Positions 1 to 9,533 of a stretch of DNA of 64,000 bases are shown one piece after another. The first letter of the stretch is position 1, and each line of letters opens with the position of its first letter. The stretch spans positions 3,463,421-3,527,420 of the forward strand of contig NZ_KI912608.1 in assembly GCF_000519265.1 (NCBI RefSeq). The letters are read 5' to 3'. The notes under the pieces were generated by a model, which was not told where the DNA came from, did not search any database, and saw nothing but the letters and a program-made list of their open reading frames with translations. The DNA is from Desulfonatronum lacustre DSM 10312 (GTDB lineage Bacteria; Desulfobacterota; Desulfovibrionia; Desulfovibrionales; Desulfonatronaceae). Position numbers and translations under genes: made by a program.

Positions 1-51
1 ATGAGTGTGACGAATGGAGTCCTGGTTGCCGTTAGTATCTCTCGATATCAG

Positions 52-180
52 TGTCCAAATCGCAATCGAAATCGCAATCGAAATCGGAGAGAAATACGCA
101 CCACTACCGCATGTCCGCCGCCTTTGATGTTTCTTCTTTCGATTTCGATCACGATTTCGATTTCGATTTCGATTTGGACA
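52..180. repeat. Hexamer-built inverted-repeat element 1 (ATCGAA type)
   Basis: The left arm (52-86) and right arm (139-180) are made of hexamers of the form ATCGAA/ATCGCA and the reverse complement. The outermost 11 bases, TGTCCAAATCG and CGATTTGGACA, are perfect inverted repeats, so the element should fold into a long hairpin around a loop of about 50 bases. It lies just after trpF, and the last trpF codons run into the right arm. It is one of seven related elements in the window; the others are near 2.7, 4.9, 13.9, 15.5, 16.7 and 43.4 kb. Confidence 0.85.
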
Positions 181-844
181 ACTCGCTGGGCATGGCTTTG
201 ATGCGTTCCATGACCTTACGCAGCAGCACGGAACTCTTCCTTCCCGGAGCCTCCTCCACCCCGGAATTCAGATCCACGCCCCACGGACGACATCTGCCCA
301 AGGCTTCCTGGATATTGTCCGGGCTCAGGCCTCCGGCCAGAAGCCAGGGCCGAGGAAAGGTCAGGCGGGCTAGGGACGGGAAATCCAGGCTGACGCCGTG
401 ACCGCCCACCGCGGTTCCGGCGTCCAGGAGCACGGCCCGGCACGAGGACGCGAACGCGCCCATGTCTCGTTCCAGGTCTGCTAAGTTTGGATAGCGCAAG
501 GGCCAGAAGACCTTGACCACTCGTTCCGGCCCGACCTTTTCGCAGAAACGTCGGTCCTGACCTCCGTGAAGCTGGGCCAAGTCCAGATCGGCCTGGTCCA
601 TGATCTCCCGAACCTCTTCAGCGGTTTGGAGCACGAAGACCCCGACCCGCGCGGCCCGGCCTCGGGGCAGGGCCGCGACATGGTCCGGGCTCACGTTTCT
701 GGGGCTGGGCGGGTAGAAGATGAAGCCGGTCCAGTCCACGCCCAGCTCCTCGCACAGCGCCACATCCTCGGGGCGCCGCAAGCCGCAGACCTTGACCAGG
801 GGGCCGTCGACCCTTGAACTTCCTTGGCGGATTTGCTCACTCAT
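149..844 (-). CDS. trpF: Phosphoribosylanthranilate isomerase TrpF
   Basis: TrpF converts N-(5-phosphoribosyl)anthranilate to CdRP in tryptophan synthesis in the cytosol. The 231-residue protein shows the family signatures KVCGLRRPEDV near the N-terminus, LLDAGTAVGGHG, LAGGLSPDNI and GVDLNSGVEEAPGRK, in TIM-barrel order. The ATG overlaps the trpC stop by 8 nt, so the two are translationally coupled. Length is typical except for the tail: after KAMPSEL the frame enters hairpin element 1 and reads as alternating Ser-Lys (SKSKSKSKS) to the stop. The tail is therefore repeat-encoded and probably dispensable. trpB and trpA are not in the window and presumably lie to the left. Confidence 0.96.
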   Translation of the reverse strand: MSEQIRQGSSRVDGPLVKVCGLRRPEDVALCEELGVDWTGFIFYPPSPRNVSPDHVAALPRGRAARVGVFVLQTAEEVREIMDQADLDLAQLHGGQDRRFCEKVGPERVVKVFWPLRYPNLADLERDMGAFASSCRAVLLDAGTAVGGHGVSLDFPSLARLTFPRPWLLAGGLSPDNIQEALGRCRPWGVDLNSGVEEAPGRKSSVLLRKVMERIKAMPSELSKSKSKSKS

Positions 845-1661
845 GGGACTTTTCCTTGCGCAAAGCCCGCAGGAGTTCCGCCAGGGCCTGTCCGGGATCG
901 GGTTCCTGCATCAGCCGGGAGCCGATGAGCAGGCCGTGAAAGCCGGCGTCGCGCATCCGGGCCATGTCCTGGGCCGTGTTCATGCCGCTGGCGCTGATCC
1001 AGACCTCGCCTTCGGCCTTGTGCCGAATCAGGTTCTCCGAAACGCGCAGGTCCGTGGTCAGTCGATCCAGATCCCGGTTGTTGACCTGAATCAGCGTCGA
1101 ACTCGCCGCTTTGGCCTTGTCCAGATCCTCCTCGTCAAAAACCTCCACCACGGCCTCCAGGCCGAACGTCCAGCATTCGGCCAGCATGGATTCCAGTTCC
1201 GCCTGGTTGAGCATCCGGGCGATGAGCAACAGGGCCGAGGCCGGGGTGGCGGCGGTTTGGCGAACCTGCAGAGGGTGAAGCAGGAAGTCCTTGCGCAGCA
1301 GGGGCAGGCCGAGGGCGGCCATGACCGGGAGAAAGTCCAGGCTGCCCTGGAAATAGGCTTCCTCGGTGAGCACGGACAAGGCCGCTGCTCCGGCCCGGGC
1401 ATACCCGGCGGAGGCCTGCTCCGGAGTCCAGCTTGCATTGATCACCCCCCGGCTGGGCGAGGCCCGCTTGTACTCCGCGATCACCGCGCCCGGTCCCCGC
1501 TCCAACAAGGCTTTGGCCAGGGACGGACGAGGAATGGTGGACGGCTCGGGCAGGCGGCCCGCGGATTCCAGGGAGATCAGCTCCCGGATTTCAGCCTGCT
1601 TGGCCTGGCGAAAGCGCTCAAGCATGGAGCTAGCCATGGAGCTAGCCATGGAGTCCCCCAT
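837..1661 (-). CDS. trpC: Indole-3-glycerol phosphate synthase TrpC
   Basis: TrpC closes the indole ring (CdRP to indole-3-glycerol phosphate). Visible motifs include IAEYKRASPSRG, LTEEAYFQGSLDFL, PLLRKDF, VNNRDL, SASGM and GFHGLLIGSRLM, all diagnostic of a TIM-barrel IGPS. The start is uncertain. Four in-frame ATGs (first bases at 1661, 1649, 1637 and 1625) lie in a 12-bp tandem repeat and give the N-terminus MGDSMASSMASSM. The three upstream ATGs overlap the end of trpD. All forms keep the catalytic barrel. It sits between trpD and trpF in a tightly packed operon. Confidence 0.95.
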   Translation of the reverse strand: MGDSMASSMASSMLERFRQAKQAEIRELISLESAGRLPEPSTIPRPSLAKALLERGPGAVIAEYKRASPSRGVINASWTPEQASAGYARAGAAALSVLTEEAYFQGSLDFLPVMAALGLPLLRKDFLLHPLQVRQTAATPASALLLIARMLNQAELESMLAECWTFGLEAVVEVFDEEDLDKAKAASSTLIQVNNRDLDRLTTDLRVSENLIRHKAEGEVWISASGMNTAQDMARMRDAGFHGLLIGSRLMQEPDPGQALAELLRALRKEKSHE

Positions 1662-2655
1662 GAAGTACTCGGCCGCTCACGCCCCGCTTCATCGCGGCCC
1701 GGGCCAATTCCGCGCATTCCACCAAGGTCTTGCCCTCTTCCAGCAGAAAAAGGCAGGCCGCCAGATTCAGGGCCGCCATCTGGACCATGGCCGTTGGGCC
1801 GCCGCCGCCAAGAATTTCCCGCAGCACGCCCACGGCATGGTCCTTGTCCCGGACCGCCACGTCCTCCGGCGCATGGCGGTCGAAACCCAACCGTTCCGGG
1901 TTGATGGCCGTTTTTTCCATGATCCCGTCCTTGACCAGATAGCAGCGGGCCGGGCCAAAAGTGGTCAGTTCGTCGAACCCGCCGGCCCCGTGGACCACCA
2001 GAGCCCGCTCCACCCCGGTGAGCAGCAGGGCCTCGCCCATGGTGAACAGGGCCTCCGGGTCGCCCACGCCGATGAGCTGATGAGTGGGCCGGGCCGGGTT
2101 GAGCAGCGGTCCCATCAGGTTGAACAGGGTCCGGATGCCCAGATCCCGGCGCACGGGCATGATGTGCCTGAAGGCCGGGTGGTAGGACGGAGCGAAGAGG
2201 AAGACGAACTTGCCGACGGCCAGTCGTCCGGCCACGTCCTCGGGGTTCGTCTCCAGGGGCACGCCCAGGGCTTCCAGCACGTCCGCGCTGCCGCAGGAGG
2301 AGGACACGGCCCGGTTGCCGTGCTTGACCACCTGGTAGCCCAGCTCGGCCAGAAACAGGGCCACGGCCGTGGAGCAGTTGAAGCTTTGGGCATTGTCCCC
2401 CCCGGTGCCGCAGGTGTCGATCCGCGGTCCGGAAAGGCCGGGAATTTGTTTGGCATGGGCCAGCCCGGCCCGTACTCCGGCGGCCAGGTCCGTGGAGTCC
2501 TCGCCCTTGGCCCGCAGACCCATCAGGAAGGCGCCGGCCTGGGCCTGGCTCAGTTCGCCCTGGAGCAGGGCGTTGAACATCCGGTCCGCCTGCACGTCGG
2601 TCAGCGGCTGCCTGCGGGCCAGTTGTTCGAGGATGTCGCTTATGCGCGTGGTCAT
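1642..2655 (-). CDS. trpD: Anthranilate phosphoribosyltransferase TrpD
   Basis: TrpD transfers phosphoribose from PRPP to anthranilate. The 337-residue protein has the glycine-rich PRPP loop DTCGTGGD, the KHGNRAVSSSCGSADVLEALG segment and NLMGPLLNPA, the hallmarks of the class III (TrpD) phosphoribosyltransferase fold. It is a stand-alone TrpD with no fusion to TrpG. The 186-bp gap to trpG is filled by hairpin element 2, so this operon junction is unusual. Its 3' end overlaps the possible trpC starts. Confidence 0.96.
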   Translation of the reverse strand: MTTRISDILEQLARRQPLTDVQADRMFNALLQGELSQAQAGAFLMGLRAKGEDSTDLAAGVRAGLAHAKQIPGLSGPRIDTCGTGGDNAQSFNCSTAVALFLAELGYQVVKHGNRAVSSSCGSADVLEALGVPLETNPEDVAGRLAVGKFVFLFAPSYHPAFRHIMPVRRDLGIRTLFNLMGPLLNPARPTHQLIGVGDPEALFTMGEALLLTGVERALVVHGAGGFDELTTFGPARCYLVKDGIMEKTAINPERLGFDRHAPEDVAVRDKDHAVGVLREILGGGGPTAMVQMAALNLAACLFLLEEGKTLVECAELARAAMKRGVSGRVLHGGLHG

Positions 2656-2681
2656 TGGCTCTTACCTCCGGGTTCAGCGAT

Positions 2682-2854
2682 TAATACCATTTCCAATTCA
2701 GCGGTTCTTTATCGGCGTCGCTATCGGAATCGGTATCGGGGTCGGGGTCGGGGTCGAAGTCAGGCTATGCGCATTCAGACATCATCAATTCCGATGCCGA
2801 TTCCGACCCCGACCCCGACCCCGATAACTGCATTACCAAATCAGAATTGGTTTA
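2682..2854. repeat. Hexamer-built inverted-repeat element 2 (TCGG type)
   Basis: Left arm about 2711-2757 and right arm about 2788-2826 are complementary runs of hexamers such as ATCGGT, ATCGGG and GTCGGG and their complements. The outer ends (ACCATTTCCAATT on the left, and the complement of a similar 13-mer near 2841-2853) also pair imperfectly. The element lies between trpG and trpD inside the operon. It provides the last trpG codons, because the trpG TGA is at 2841-2843. Confidence 0.85.
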
Positions 2855-3411
2855 AGGCGTGCATCTTCAGAAAATTCTCCAATAATTTTGGACCATCCGG
2901 GGTCAGAATGGACTCCGGATGAAACTGCACCCCGGCCCAGGGCCGGTCCGTGTACCGCAACCCCATAACCTCGCCCTCGCCATCTTCGGTCCAGGCCGTG
3001 CGTTCCAGCAGTTCCGGAGCCTCCTCCACCCGGACCAGCAGGGAATGGTAGCGCCCGCACTCCATGGGCTGGGGCATACCGGCGAACAAGCCTTCGCCGG
3101 TATGCCGGACCGGCGAGGTCTTGCCGTGCATGATCCGCTGGCCCACCACCACCGACGCCCCGGCGTGATGTCCCAAAATCTGATGTCCCAGACAGATGCC
3201 CAGCACCGGGACCGAGATCGGCAGCAGCTTCAGGAACTCCAGGCACTTTCCGGCCAGCTCCGGTCGGCTCGGCCCCGGAGAGATGACCACGGCCTCCAGC
3301 TCCGGACTGGTCGCCAGGCCCAACAGCTCCGGCTGATCGTTGCGCACCACGTGGGGAAAACGGCCCAGAACCTGAAAGGCCTGGACCAGATTGAAGGTGA
3401 ACGAGTCGTAG

Positions 3412-3431
<20 letters not shown>
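2841..3431 (-). CDS. trpG: Anthranilate synthase glutamine amidotransferase subunit TrpG
   Basis: TrpG supplies ammonia from glutamine to TrpE. The start is the ATG at 3431 (MFLLIDNYDSFTFN), which overlaps the trpE stop by 20 nt; the longer upstream reading frame lies inside trpE and is not used. The class-I GATase triad is visible: Cys80 in GICLGHQ, and His and Glu in FHPES. At 196 residues it is the normal size for an unfused TrpG. Its last codons (LNQF) lie in the end of hairpin element 2. Confidence 0.95.
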
Positions 3432-4842
<1,411 letters not shown>

Positions 4843-4859
4843 GGTGGCTCCTTTTTTTT

Positions 4860-5125
4860 GGTTCACGGTTCAACGGTTCAACGGTTCAACGGTTCAACGG
4901 TTCAACGGTTCATGGTTCAGTAATACCATTTCTAATTCAAAGCTTCTCTTTCGGTATCGGGGTCGGTATCGGTATCGGGGTCGAATTAGGATTATTGGCG
5001 AACAAACAGTATCGATCCCGATACCGATACCGACGCCGACCCCGATACCTGCATTTTCTCAAGCGAAAAACGCATTGCCGAAGCAGAAGTGGTATAACTC
5101 GCCCCCAACCGTTGAACCGTGAACC
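4860..5125. repeat. 19-bp perfect inverted repeat and GGTTCAAC octamer array around element 3
   Basis: GGTTCACGGTTCAACGGTT at 4860-4878 recurs as its exact reverse complement at 5107-5125. On the left side the octamer GGTTCAAC is then repeated about five times in tandem up to about 4912; the right side has only one copy. Both sides end in a run of eight T or A. The arrangement encloses hairpin element 3, giving nested inverted repeats between tyrA and trpE. Confidence 0.85.
4920..5098. repeat. Hexamer-built inverted-repeat element 3 (TCGG type)
   Basis: Left arm 4951-4985 and right arm 5010-5048 are complementary runs of TCGGTA/TCGGGG hexamers. The outer ends, GTAATACCATTTCT on the left and the complement of GTTATACCACTTCT at 5085-5098, match at 12 of 14 bases and resemble the end of element 2. 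It sits between tyrA and trpE, in the untranslated stretch ahead of trpE. Confidence 0.85.
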
Positions 5126-5136
5126 CCTGAACCCCC

Positions 5137-5176
5137 AAAAAAAAGCCGCCCTCCCCTGGGGGAGAAGCGGCTTTTC
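5137..5176 (-). terminator. Rho-independent terminator after tyrA
   Basis: On the minus strand a GC stem (AAGCCGC pairing with GCGGCTT, plus an inner CTCCCC/GGGGAG stem, 5143-5173) is followed by eight T residues. It lies about 30 bp beyond the tyrA stop and about 300 bp before trpE. It should cut, fully or partly, transcription passing from the aro/phe/tyr half to the trp half. The plus-strand side has only four T residues, so it is weaker in that direction. Confidence 0.85.
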
Positions 5177-5208
5177 TTATCTTCGGTACACTTTCGATGC
5201 ACCTGGAT

Positions 5209-6018
5209 TCACGGGCCGGTTTTCTCCCCTTGCTCTGAACTTCGCCACCACCAGCCGGCCCGTTGGGCCAGGACGTCCACATCCCCGCCCGCGGCGAGGT
5301 TGAGATGGGAGCGGAACAGCCGGACCGCGTCCTGGCTGTAGGGGTTGGCCTCGAACAAATCCGCGAACAAGGCCGCGTCCTCGGTGAGCATCTTGCGGGC
5401 CGCTTCCAGGCGACGGCGGAAGGATGGGGTCAGGAAATCCCGGATTTCCTCGTCCCCGGCCAGAGCGGCCAGATAGGCACAGGTGGTCACGAAGTTCAGC
5501 CCCTGGACCGCGGCCATGGCCCGGTCGTGGGTTTCCGCGGTGGTCAGGAAAGGGATGAAGCCCAGTCGCTCCATGAGGATGGACACGGTTTGGGCCGCGG
5601 AATCGTCCCGGCCGGGAGTCACGGCCACCCGGGGATCGTCGCCGGGCTCTTGGCCGAACAAGGGATGCGTGCCCACCACCGGGCCGGAATGATGGCGGAG
5701 CATCAGAGCCAAAGGCTGGACCTTCACGGAACAGACGTCCATCACGATGGTCTCCGGGGAACAGTGCGGGCAACATTTTTTCAAAACTTCGTCCATGGCC
5801 GGGGCCGGAACGGCCAGGAGCAGCAGGTCGTGGCCGGGCACCATCTCGGCCAATCGGGCCGGCTCCAAAGGCTGGTCCGGGGGCTTATCCAGCCCGGTCA
5901 CCGCGACCCCTGCGGCCTCCAGACGGGAGACGAACAACCCACCCATCCGCCCGCGGGAGCCGATCACGCAACACCGGGAAATCGTCCCGGCCTGGTTTAT
6001 TGTATCCGCCTGGTTCAT
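5209..6018 (-). CDS. tyrA: Prephenate dehydrogenase TyrA
   Basis: TyrA oxidatively decarboxylates prephenate to 4-hydroxyphenylpyruvate for tyrosine synthesis. The N-terminal Rossmann loop reads IGSRGRMGGLF, as in Escherichia coli TyrA, and the substrate segment VVGTHPLFGQ is present. The 269-residue protein has no chorismate mutase domain; that activity is on PheA, which fits the operon. It overlaps the aroA stop by 4 nt (ATGA type) and is followed by a terminator. Confidence 0.92.
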   Translation of the reverse strand: MNQADTINQAGTISRCCVIGSRGRMGGLFVSRLEAAGVAVTGLDKPPDQPLEPARLAEMVPGHDLLLLAVPAPAMDEVLKKCCPHCSPETIVMDVCSVKVQPLALMLRHHSGPVVGTHPLFGQEPGDDPRVAVTPGRDDSAAQTVSILMERLGFIPFLTTAETHDRAMAAVQGLNFVTTCAYLAALAGDEEIRDFLTPSFRRRLEAARKMLTEDAALFADLFEANPYSQDAVRLFRSHLNLAAGGDVDVLAQRAGWWWRSSEQGEKTGP

Positions 6019-7376
6019 GTCGTTTCTCGTCCCGCACCGACAAGACCGGCTTTCAGCTCATCCCAACGCTTCCAGAACTCCGGAAAGGATTTGGCCACGC
6101 AGCCGGGCTGGTCCAGGTCCACGCCGATGCCGCCCAGTTCCAGCAGCGACAAGCTCATGGCCAGGCGATGATCCGCATAGGCCTTGAAGGCAAAGCGTTT
6201 TCCCACAGGCAACGGAGCCGGTTCGATGCGCAACCCGTCCTCCAGGGCCGTGGTTCTGGCCCCGATCCGGGCCAGCTCCGTGACCACGGCGTCCAGGCGG
6301 TCGCTTTCCTTGATCCGCAAATGGGCCACGTTGCGGATGGTGGTCGTCCCCTTGGCCTGGGCCGCCACCGCGCCCACCGTGGGCACCAGGTCCGGGCAGG
6401 CGCCCATGTCCAGATCCACGCCGTGCAGCTCGCCGCCGACCACGGTCACCTGATCTTGATCCCAGGACACCACGGCCCCCATCCGGGCCAGGATGTCCAC
6501 GATGGCCCGGTCGCCCTGAAGAGACTCGGGATTCAGGCCGCGCAGCCCCACCGGAACGGCGCTCAGGGCCCCGGCAGCCAGAAAATAGGACGCATTGCTC
6601 CAATCTCCCTCCACGGCCATGTCCCTGGCCCGATACGCACCGGGCTGAACCCGGATGCGCAACCGGCCCGGAGCAATCTCGCCGGGCTCGCGCCAGTCCA
6701 CGTCCATCCAGCGTTCATGGTGCAGGGTCTGCACCTGGAAGCGAATGCCGAATCGTTCCATGATGTCCAGGGTCAGACCGACATACGGCCAGGAAACCAC
6801 CTTGCTCCCGCCCACCAGAATGGTCATGGGCGCACGGGCCAAAGGCGCGGCCAGGAGCAGGCCGGAGAGGTACTGGCTGGATTCGTCCAGGTCGATAGTC
6901 ACCTCGCCTCCGGGCAGCCCGGCGGCATGCAGCTCCAGAGGCGGGCAGCCGGGCTGCTCCAGGTACTCCGCCTCGGTTCCCTGGGAAGCCAGGGCCGTGA
7001 CCAGGCTGGCGATGGGCCGGGCGTGCATCTTGCCTCGCCCCTGAATCCGAAAGGACCCATGCCCGGCGGCCAGCACCGCGGTCAGCAACCGACAAGTGGT
7101 CCCGGACTCGCCCACGTCCATGACCAGCGGCCCCAGGCCGTCCCGGCGTTCCCGGCCCAGGGGGCCGTGCGGCATGCCCGAGACAGCATAGCTGCCGGGA
7201 GCGTCACGCTCGATCAGGGCCGAAGCCCGGGCCAGAATATCCCGGGTCCGCTCCAGATCCTCGCTTTCCAGAACATTGCTCAAATGGGACCGGCCAGGGG
7301 CCAGTGCCGCGGCGATCAGGGCGCGGTGGGAGAGGGACTTGGAGGCCGGAGCCTGGAGGATGACGGGGGTCGGCAT
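6015..7376 (-). CDS. aroA: 3-phosphoshikimate 1-carboxyvinyltransferase (EPSP synthase) AroA
   Basis: AroA joins PEP to shikimate-3-phosphate in the sixth shikimate step. Recognisable parts are the N-terminal LQAPASKSLSHRALI segment, ESGTTCRLLTAVLA (equivalent of the usual GNAGTAMR/L segment), GRGKMHARPI, and DHRLAMSLSLLELGG near the C-terminus. The ATG at 7376 is preferred because AGGAACAACCT lies just before it; a GTG at 7421 would overlap pheA. At 453 residues it is slightly longer than the E. coli enzyme. Confidence 0.92.
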   Translation of the reverse strand: MPTPVILQAPASKSLSHRALIAAALAPGRSHLSNVLESEDLERTRDILARASALIERDAPGSYAVSGMPHGPLGRERRDGLGPLVMDVGESGTTCRLLTAVLAAGHGSFRIQGRGKMHARPIASLVTALASQGTEAEYLEQPGCPPLELHAAGLPGGEVTIDLDESSQYLSGLLLAAPLARAPMTILVGGSKVVSWPYVGLTLDIMERFGIRFQVQTLHHERWMDVDWREPGEIAPGRLRIRVQPGAYRARDMAVEGDWSNASYFLAAGALSAVPVGLRGLNPESLQGDRAIVDILARMGAVVSWDQDQVTVVGGELHGVDLDMGACPDLVPTVGAVAAQAKGTTTIRNVAHLRIKESDRLDAVVTELARIGARTTALEDGLRIEPAPLPVGKRFAFKAYADHRLAMSLSLLELGGIGVDLDQPGCVAKSFPEFWKRWDELKAGLVGAGRETT

Positions 7377-7410
7377 AGGTTGTTCCTGAAAAGATTGAGA
7401 AGTGAAAAGC

Positions 7411-8556
7411 TCACCCTTCACTGACGTCCAGATACGGCCCGGACGGGTAGCTGCCGAGGATGCGCAGGGTGTGGCAGTTATTGCGCAGGTCGGTCAGGAC
7501 TTGTTGGTATTCCTGGCGACTGACGTCGCATTCCAGATCCACGAAAAACACGTACTTCCATTTTTCACCACGAAAAGGCCGGGATTCGAGCTTTTTCATG
7601 TTGATGCCCTCCCGGGCCAGCAGGTTCAGGACCGCGGCCAGGGCGCCGGGCTTGTCCGGCAGGGTGAACAGAATGGACGTTTTGTCCTGGTTTCCAGCCC
7701 CGGCGGGAAGGGAGCCGATGACCAGGAAGCGGGTCCAGTTGTCCGGCTGGTCCTCGATGCGCCGGGCCAGGGCGGTCAGACCGAGCATCCGGCCCATACG
7801 GACATGGCCGATGGCCGCGCTGGTCGGCTCCTCCAGCACCCGACGACCGGCGGCCGCCGTGCTTTCCGCGGGCACGATCCGGGCCATGGGCAGGTGGGAG
7901 CGCAGCCAGGTCGAGCACTGCTCCAGGGCCTGGGGATGGGAGTAGACCGTGGTCACGTCGGCCAGTTGGCGGGCCGTGGAGAGCAGGGCATGGCTGATCT
8001 TGCAGTAGATTTCCGCCTGGACGTGGACCTCGAATTGCAGGAACAGGTCCAGGCTCTGGCCCACGGTGCCTTGCAGGGAGTTTTCCAGGGGGATCACGCC
8101 CAGTTCGGCTTCCCGGGCCACCACGGCCTGGAAAACCTCGTGCAGGGTGGGCTTGGGCTGGAATTCCGCGCTGTGCCCCAGGTATTCCACCCCGGCGAAA
8201 TAGGAAAAGGTTCCCTCCGGACCAAGATAGACGATGGTCTGGGGGCGTTGGAGTCGCCGGGAAGAGGAGAGGATTTCCCGGTAGATGTTGCGCAGATGAT
8301 CTTCCGGAAGCGGACCGGGGTTGGCCGCGGTCAGGCTGGCCAGCAGTTCCTTTTCCCGGAACGGCTTGAAAATGATGTCCCGGGAATCGCGCTTGATCCG
8401 CCCCACTTCCAGGCTCAGGGCGGCCCGGCGGTTGAGGGTGGCCAACAGTTCCTGGTCAATGGCGTCGATGCCGTGACGCAGCTCGGCCATGCGGGTCTGG
8501 GCCTCGGGTGGCAGTTCGGATGACAATTCGGACGGGTCGGAATGGTTCGGGCTCAT
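7411..8556 (-). CDS. pheA: Bifunctional chorismate mutase / prephenate dehydratase PheA
   Basis: PheA converts chorismate to prephenate, then to phenylpyruvate. Residues about 20-105 form the AroQ helical chorismate mutase (RHGIDAIDQELL, RAALSLEVGRIK). Residues about 107-285 form the dehydratase, with LGPEGTFSYFA, PLENSLQGTV and the catalytic NWTRFLVIG (Thr275-Phe277). Residues about 295-375 form an ACT domain with the Phe-binding ESRP motif (324-327), so allosteric feedback by phenylalanine is expected. The start overlaps the aroB' stop by 4 nt. Confidence 0.96.
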   Translation of the reverse strand: MSPNHSDPSELSSELPPEAQTRMAELRHGIDAIDQELLATLNRRAALSLEVGRIKRDSRDIIFKPFREKELLASLTAANPGPLPEDHLRNIYREILSSSRRLQRPQTIVYLGPEGTFSYFAGVEYLGHSAEFQPKPTLHEVFQAVVAREAELGVIPLENSLQGTVGQSLDLFLQFEVHVQAEIYCKISHALLSTARQLADVTTVYSHPQALEQCSTWLRSHLPMARIVPAESTAAAGRRVLEEPTSAAIGHVRMGRMLGLTALARRIEDQPDNWTRFLVIGSLPAGAGNQDKTSILFTLPDKPGALAAVLNLLAREGINMKKLESRPFRGEKWKYVFFVDLECDVSRQEYQQVLTDLRNNCHTLRILGSYPSGPYLDVSEG

Positions 8557-9524
8557 GCTTCGCTGATCTCCTCGCTGATGGCCATGCCGAAATGGCGTCC
8601 GGCCGCGTCCAGCCGGCAGAGAATTTCATCGCCCGGAGCCAGGGCCACCACGCTCACCGGCGTTCCGTCGGGCCGGACCAGGCGGATGGTCTCCGCGTTC
8701 TGCAGAAAGATCGTGCCGGCTTTGTCCCCGCAGGTCGCGGAAATCAGGATCAAGGGCCGGATTTCCACCTTGGAGCGGCCGACCACGGCCAATGATGTCC
8801 GGCCCTCGGCGTCGACGATCAGCACTTCCCGTCCGGAGGCGACTTCACCCAGATAGGCGGTCCGGTTCCGCGGCAGCAGGGTGTAGGCATGCACGGCACC
8901 GGCGTTGATCCGGAAGGGCCGGGCCGCGACATACGGATTTTCCTCGGTCTCGGCATGCACCAGAAAGGTAAAGGCGCTGGAATTGCCCACGAGCATGCCC
9001 TGGCCGGTGCGCAGCAGGGAACAGGTGTCCACGCAGACCCGATGCCCCAGCCCCACGGGGGTGATGGCGTCGATCCGGGCCGTGCTCAGTTCCAGCCGGC
9101 CCTCGGAGAGCTTCAGGGCGGTCACGATGGCCTTCAGGTCATGTATGGCCTCGGGCACGACCACCACGAAATCCACGCCCCGCTCCAGAATGCCCGCGGC
9201 CAATCGGGCCTGCTCCAGGGAGGCCACTTCCACACCCAGGCCTTCCCCCTGAGCCAGGATGTTTTCCACGGGAATGATCTCCCAGCCCAGGCGTAACAAT
9301 ACTTTGCCCTGGGAGCGCATGCAGCGCGTCGCGGCTTCCTCGTCGGCCTTGCTTTCCAGACAAATAGCGTCCACCTCGTCCTCGGCGAACACCACGACCC
9401 GCCCCAGGGCCTTGATTGCATCAACCTTGTCCGCCGGGGCGATCAGGGCGTCCACCCCGGATTCCAGGGCCAGGGTCACGGTGGTCTTGTCAAAGGGTAC
9501 GGCCTTGAACCAAACTTGGATCAT
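8553..9524 (-). CDS. aroB': 3-dehydroquinate synthase II (AroB', DKFP route)
   Basis: This enzyme family oxidatively deaminates and cyclises 2-amino-3,7-dideoxy-D-threo-hept-6-ulosonate to 3-dehydroquinate, replacing the classical DAHP/AroB entry. The diagnostic block VGLGHRVCVDTCSLL..GQGMLVGNSS is present, with PFRINAGAVHAYTLLP after it, and the 323-residue length fits. The route was defined in methanogenic archaea and is known in Desulfovibrio. It lies directly behind the DKFP synthase gene, its functional partner. Confidence 0.93.
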   Translation of the reverse strand: MIQVWFKAVPFDKTTVTLALESGVDALIAPADKVDAIKALGRVVVFAEDEVDAICLESKADEEAATRCMRSQGKVLLRLGWEIIPVENILAQGEGLGVEVASLEQARLAAGILERGVDFVVVVPEAIHDLKAIVTALKLSEGRLELSTARIDAITPVGLGHRVCVDTCSLLRTGQGMLVGNSSAFTFLVHAETEENPYVAARPFRINAGAVHAYTLLPRNRTAYLGEVASGREVLIVDAEGRTSLAVVGRSKVEIRPLILISATCGDKAGTIFLQNAETIRLVRPDGTPVSVVALAPGDEILCRLDAAGRHFGMAISEEISEA

Positions 9525-9533
9525 GATGCGCTC

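Noticed and set aside
1-201. Open frames rich in RNRNRN, DFDFDF or SISISI through the hexamer elements
   Set aside because: A six-base period gives dipeptide repeats in all frames; no conserved domain or ribosome site, so these are not genes.
4843-5136. A second, Trp-specific leader peptide ahead of trpE
   Set aside because: The stretch is filled by hairpin element 3 and its flanking repeats; no short frame with clustered Trp codons was found.
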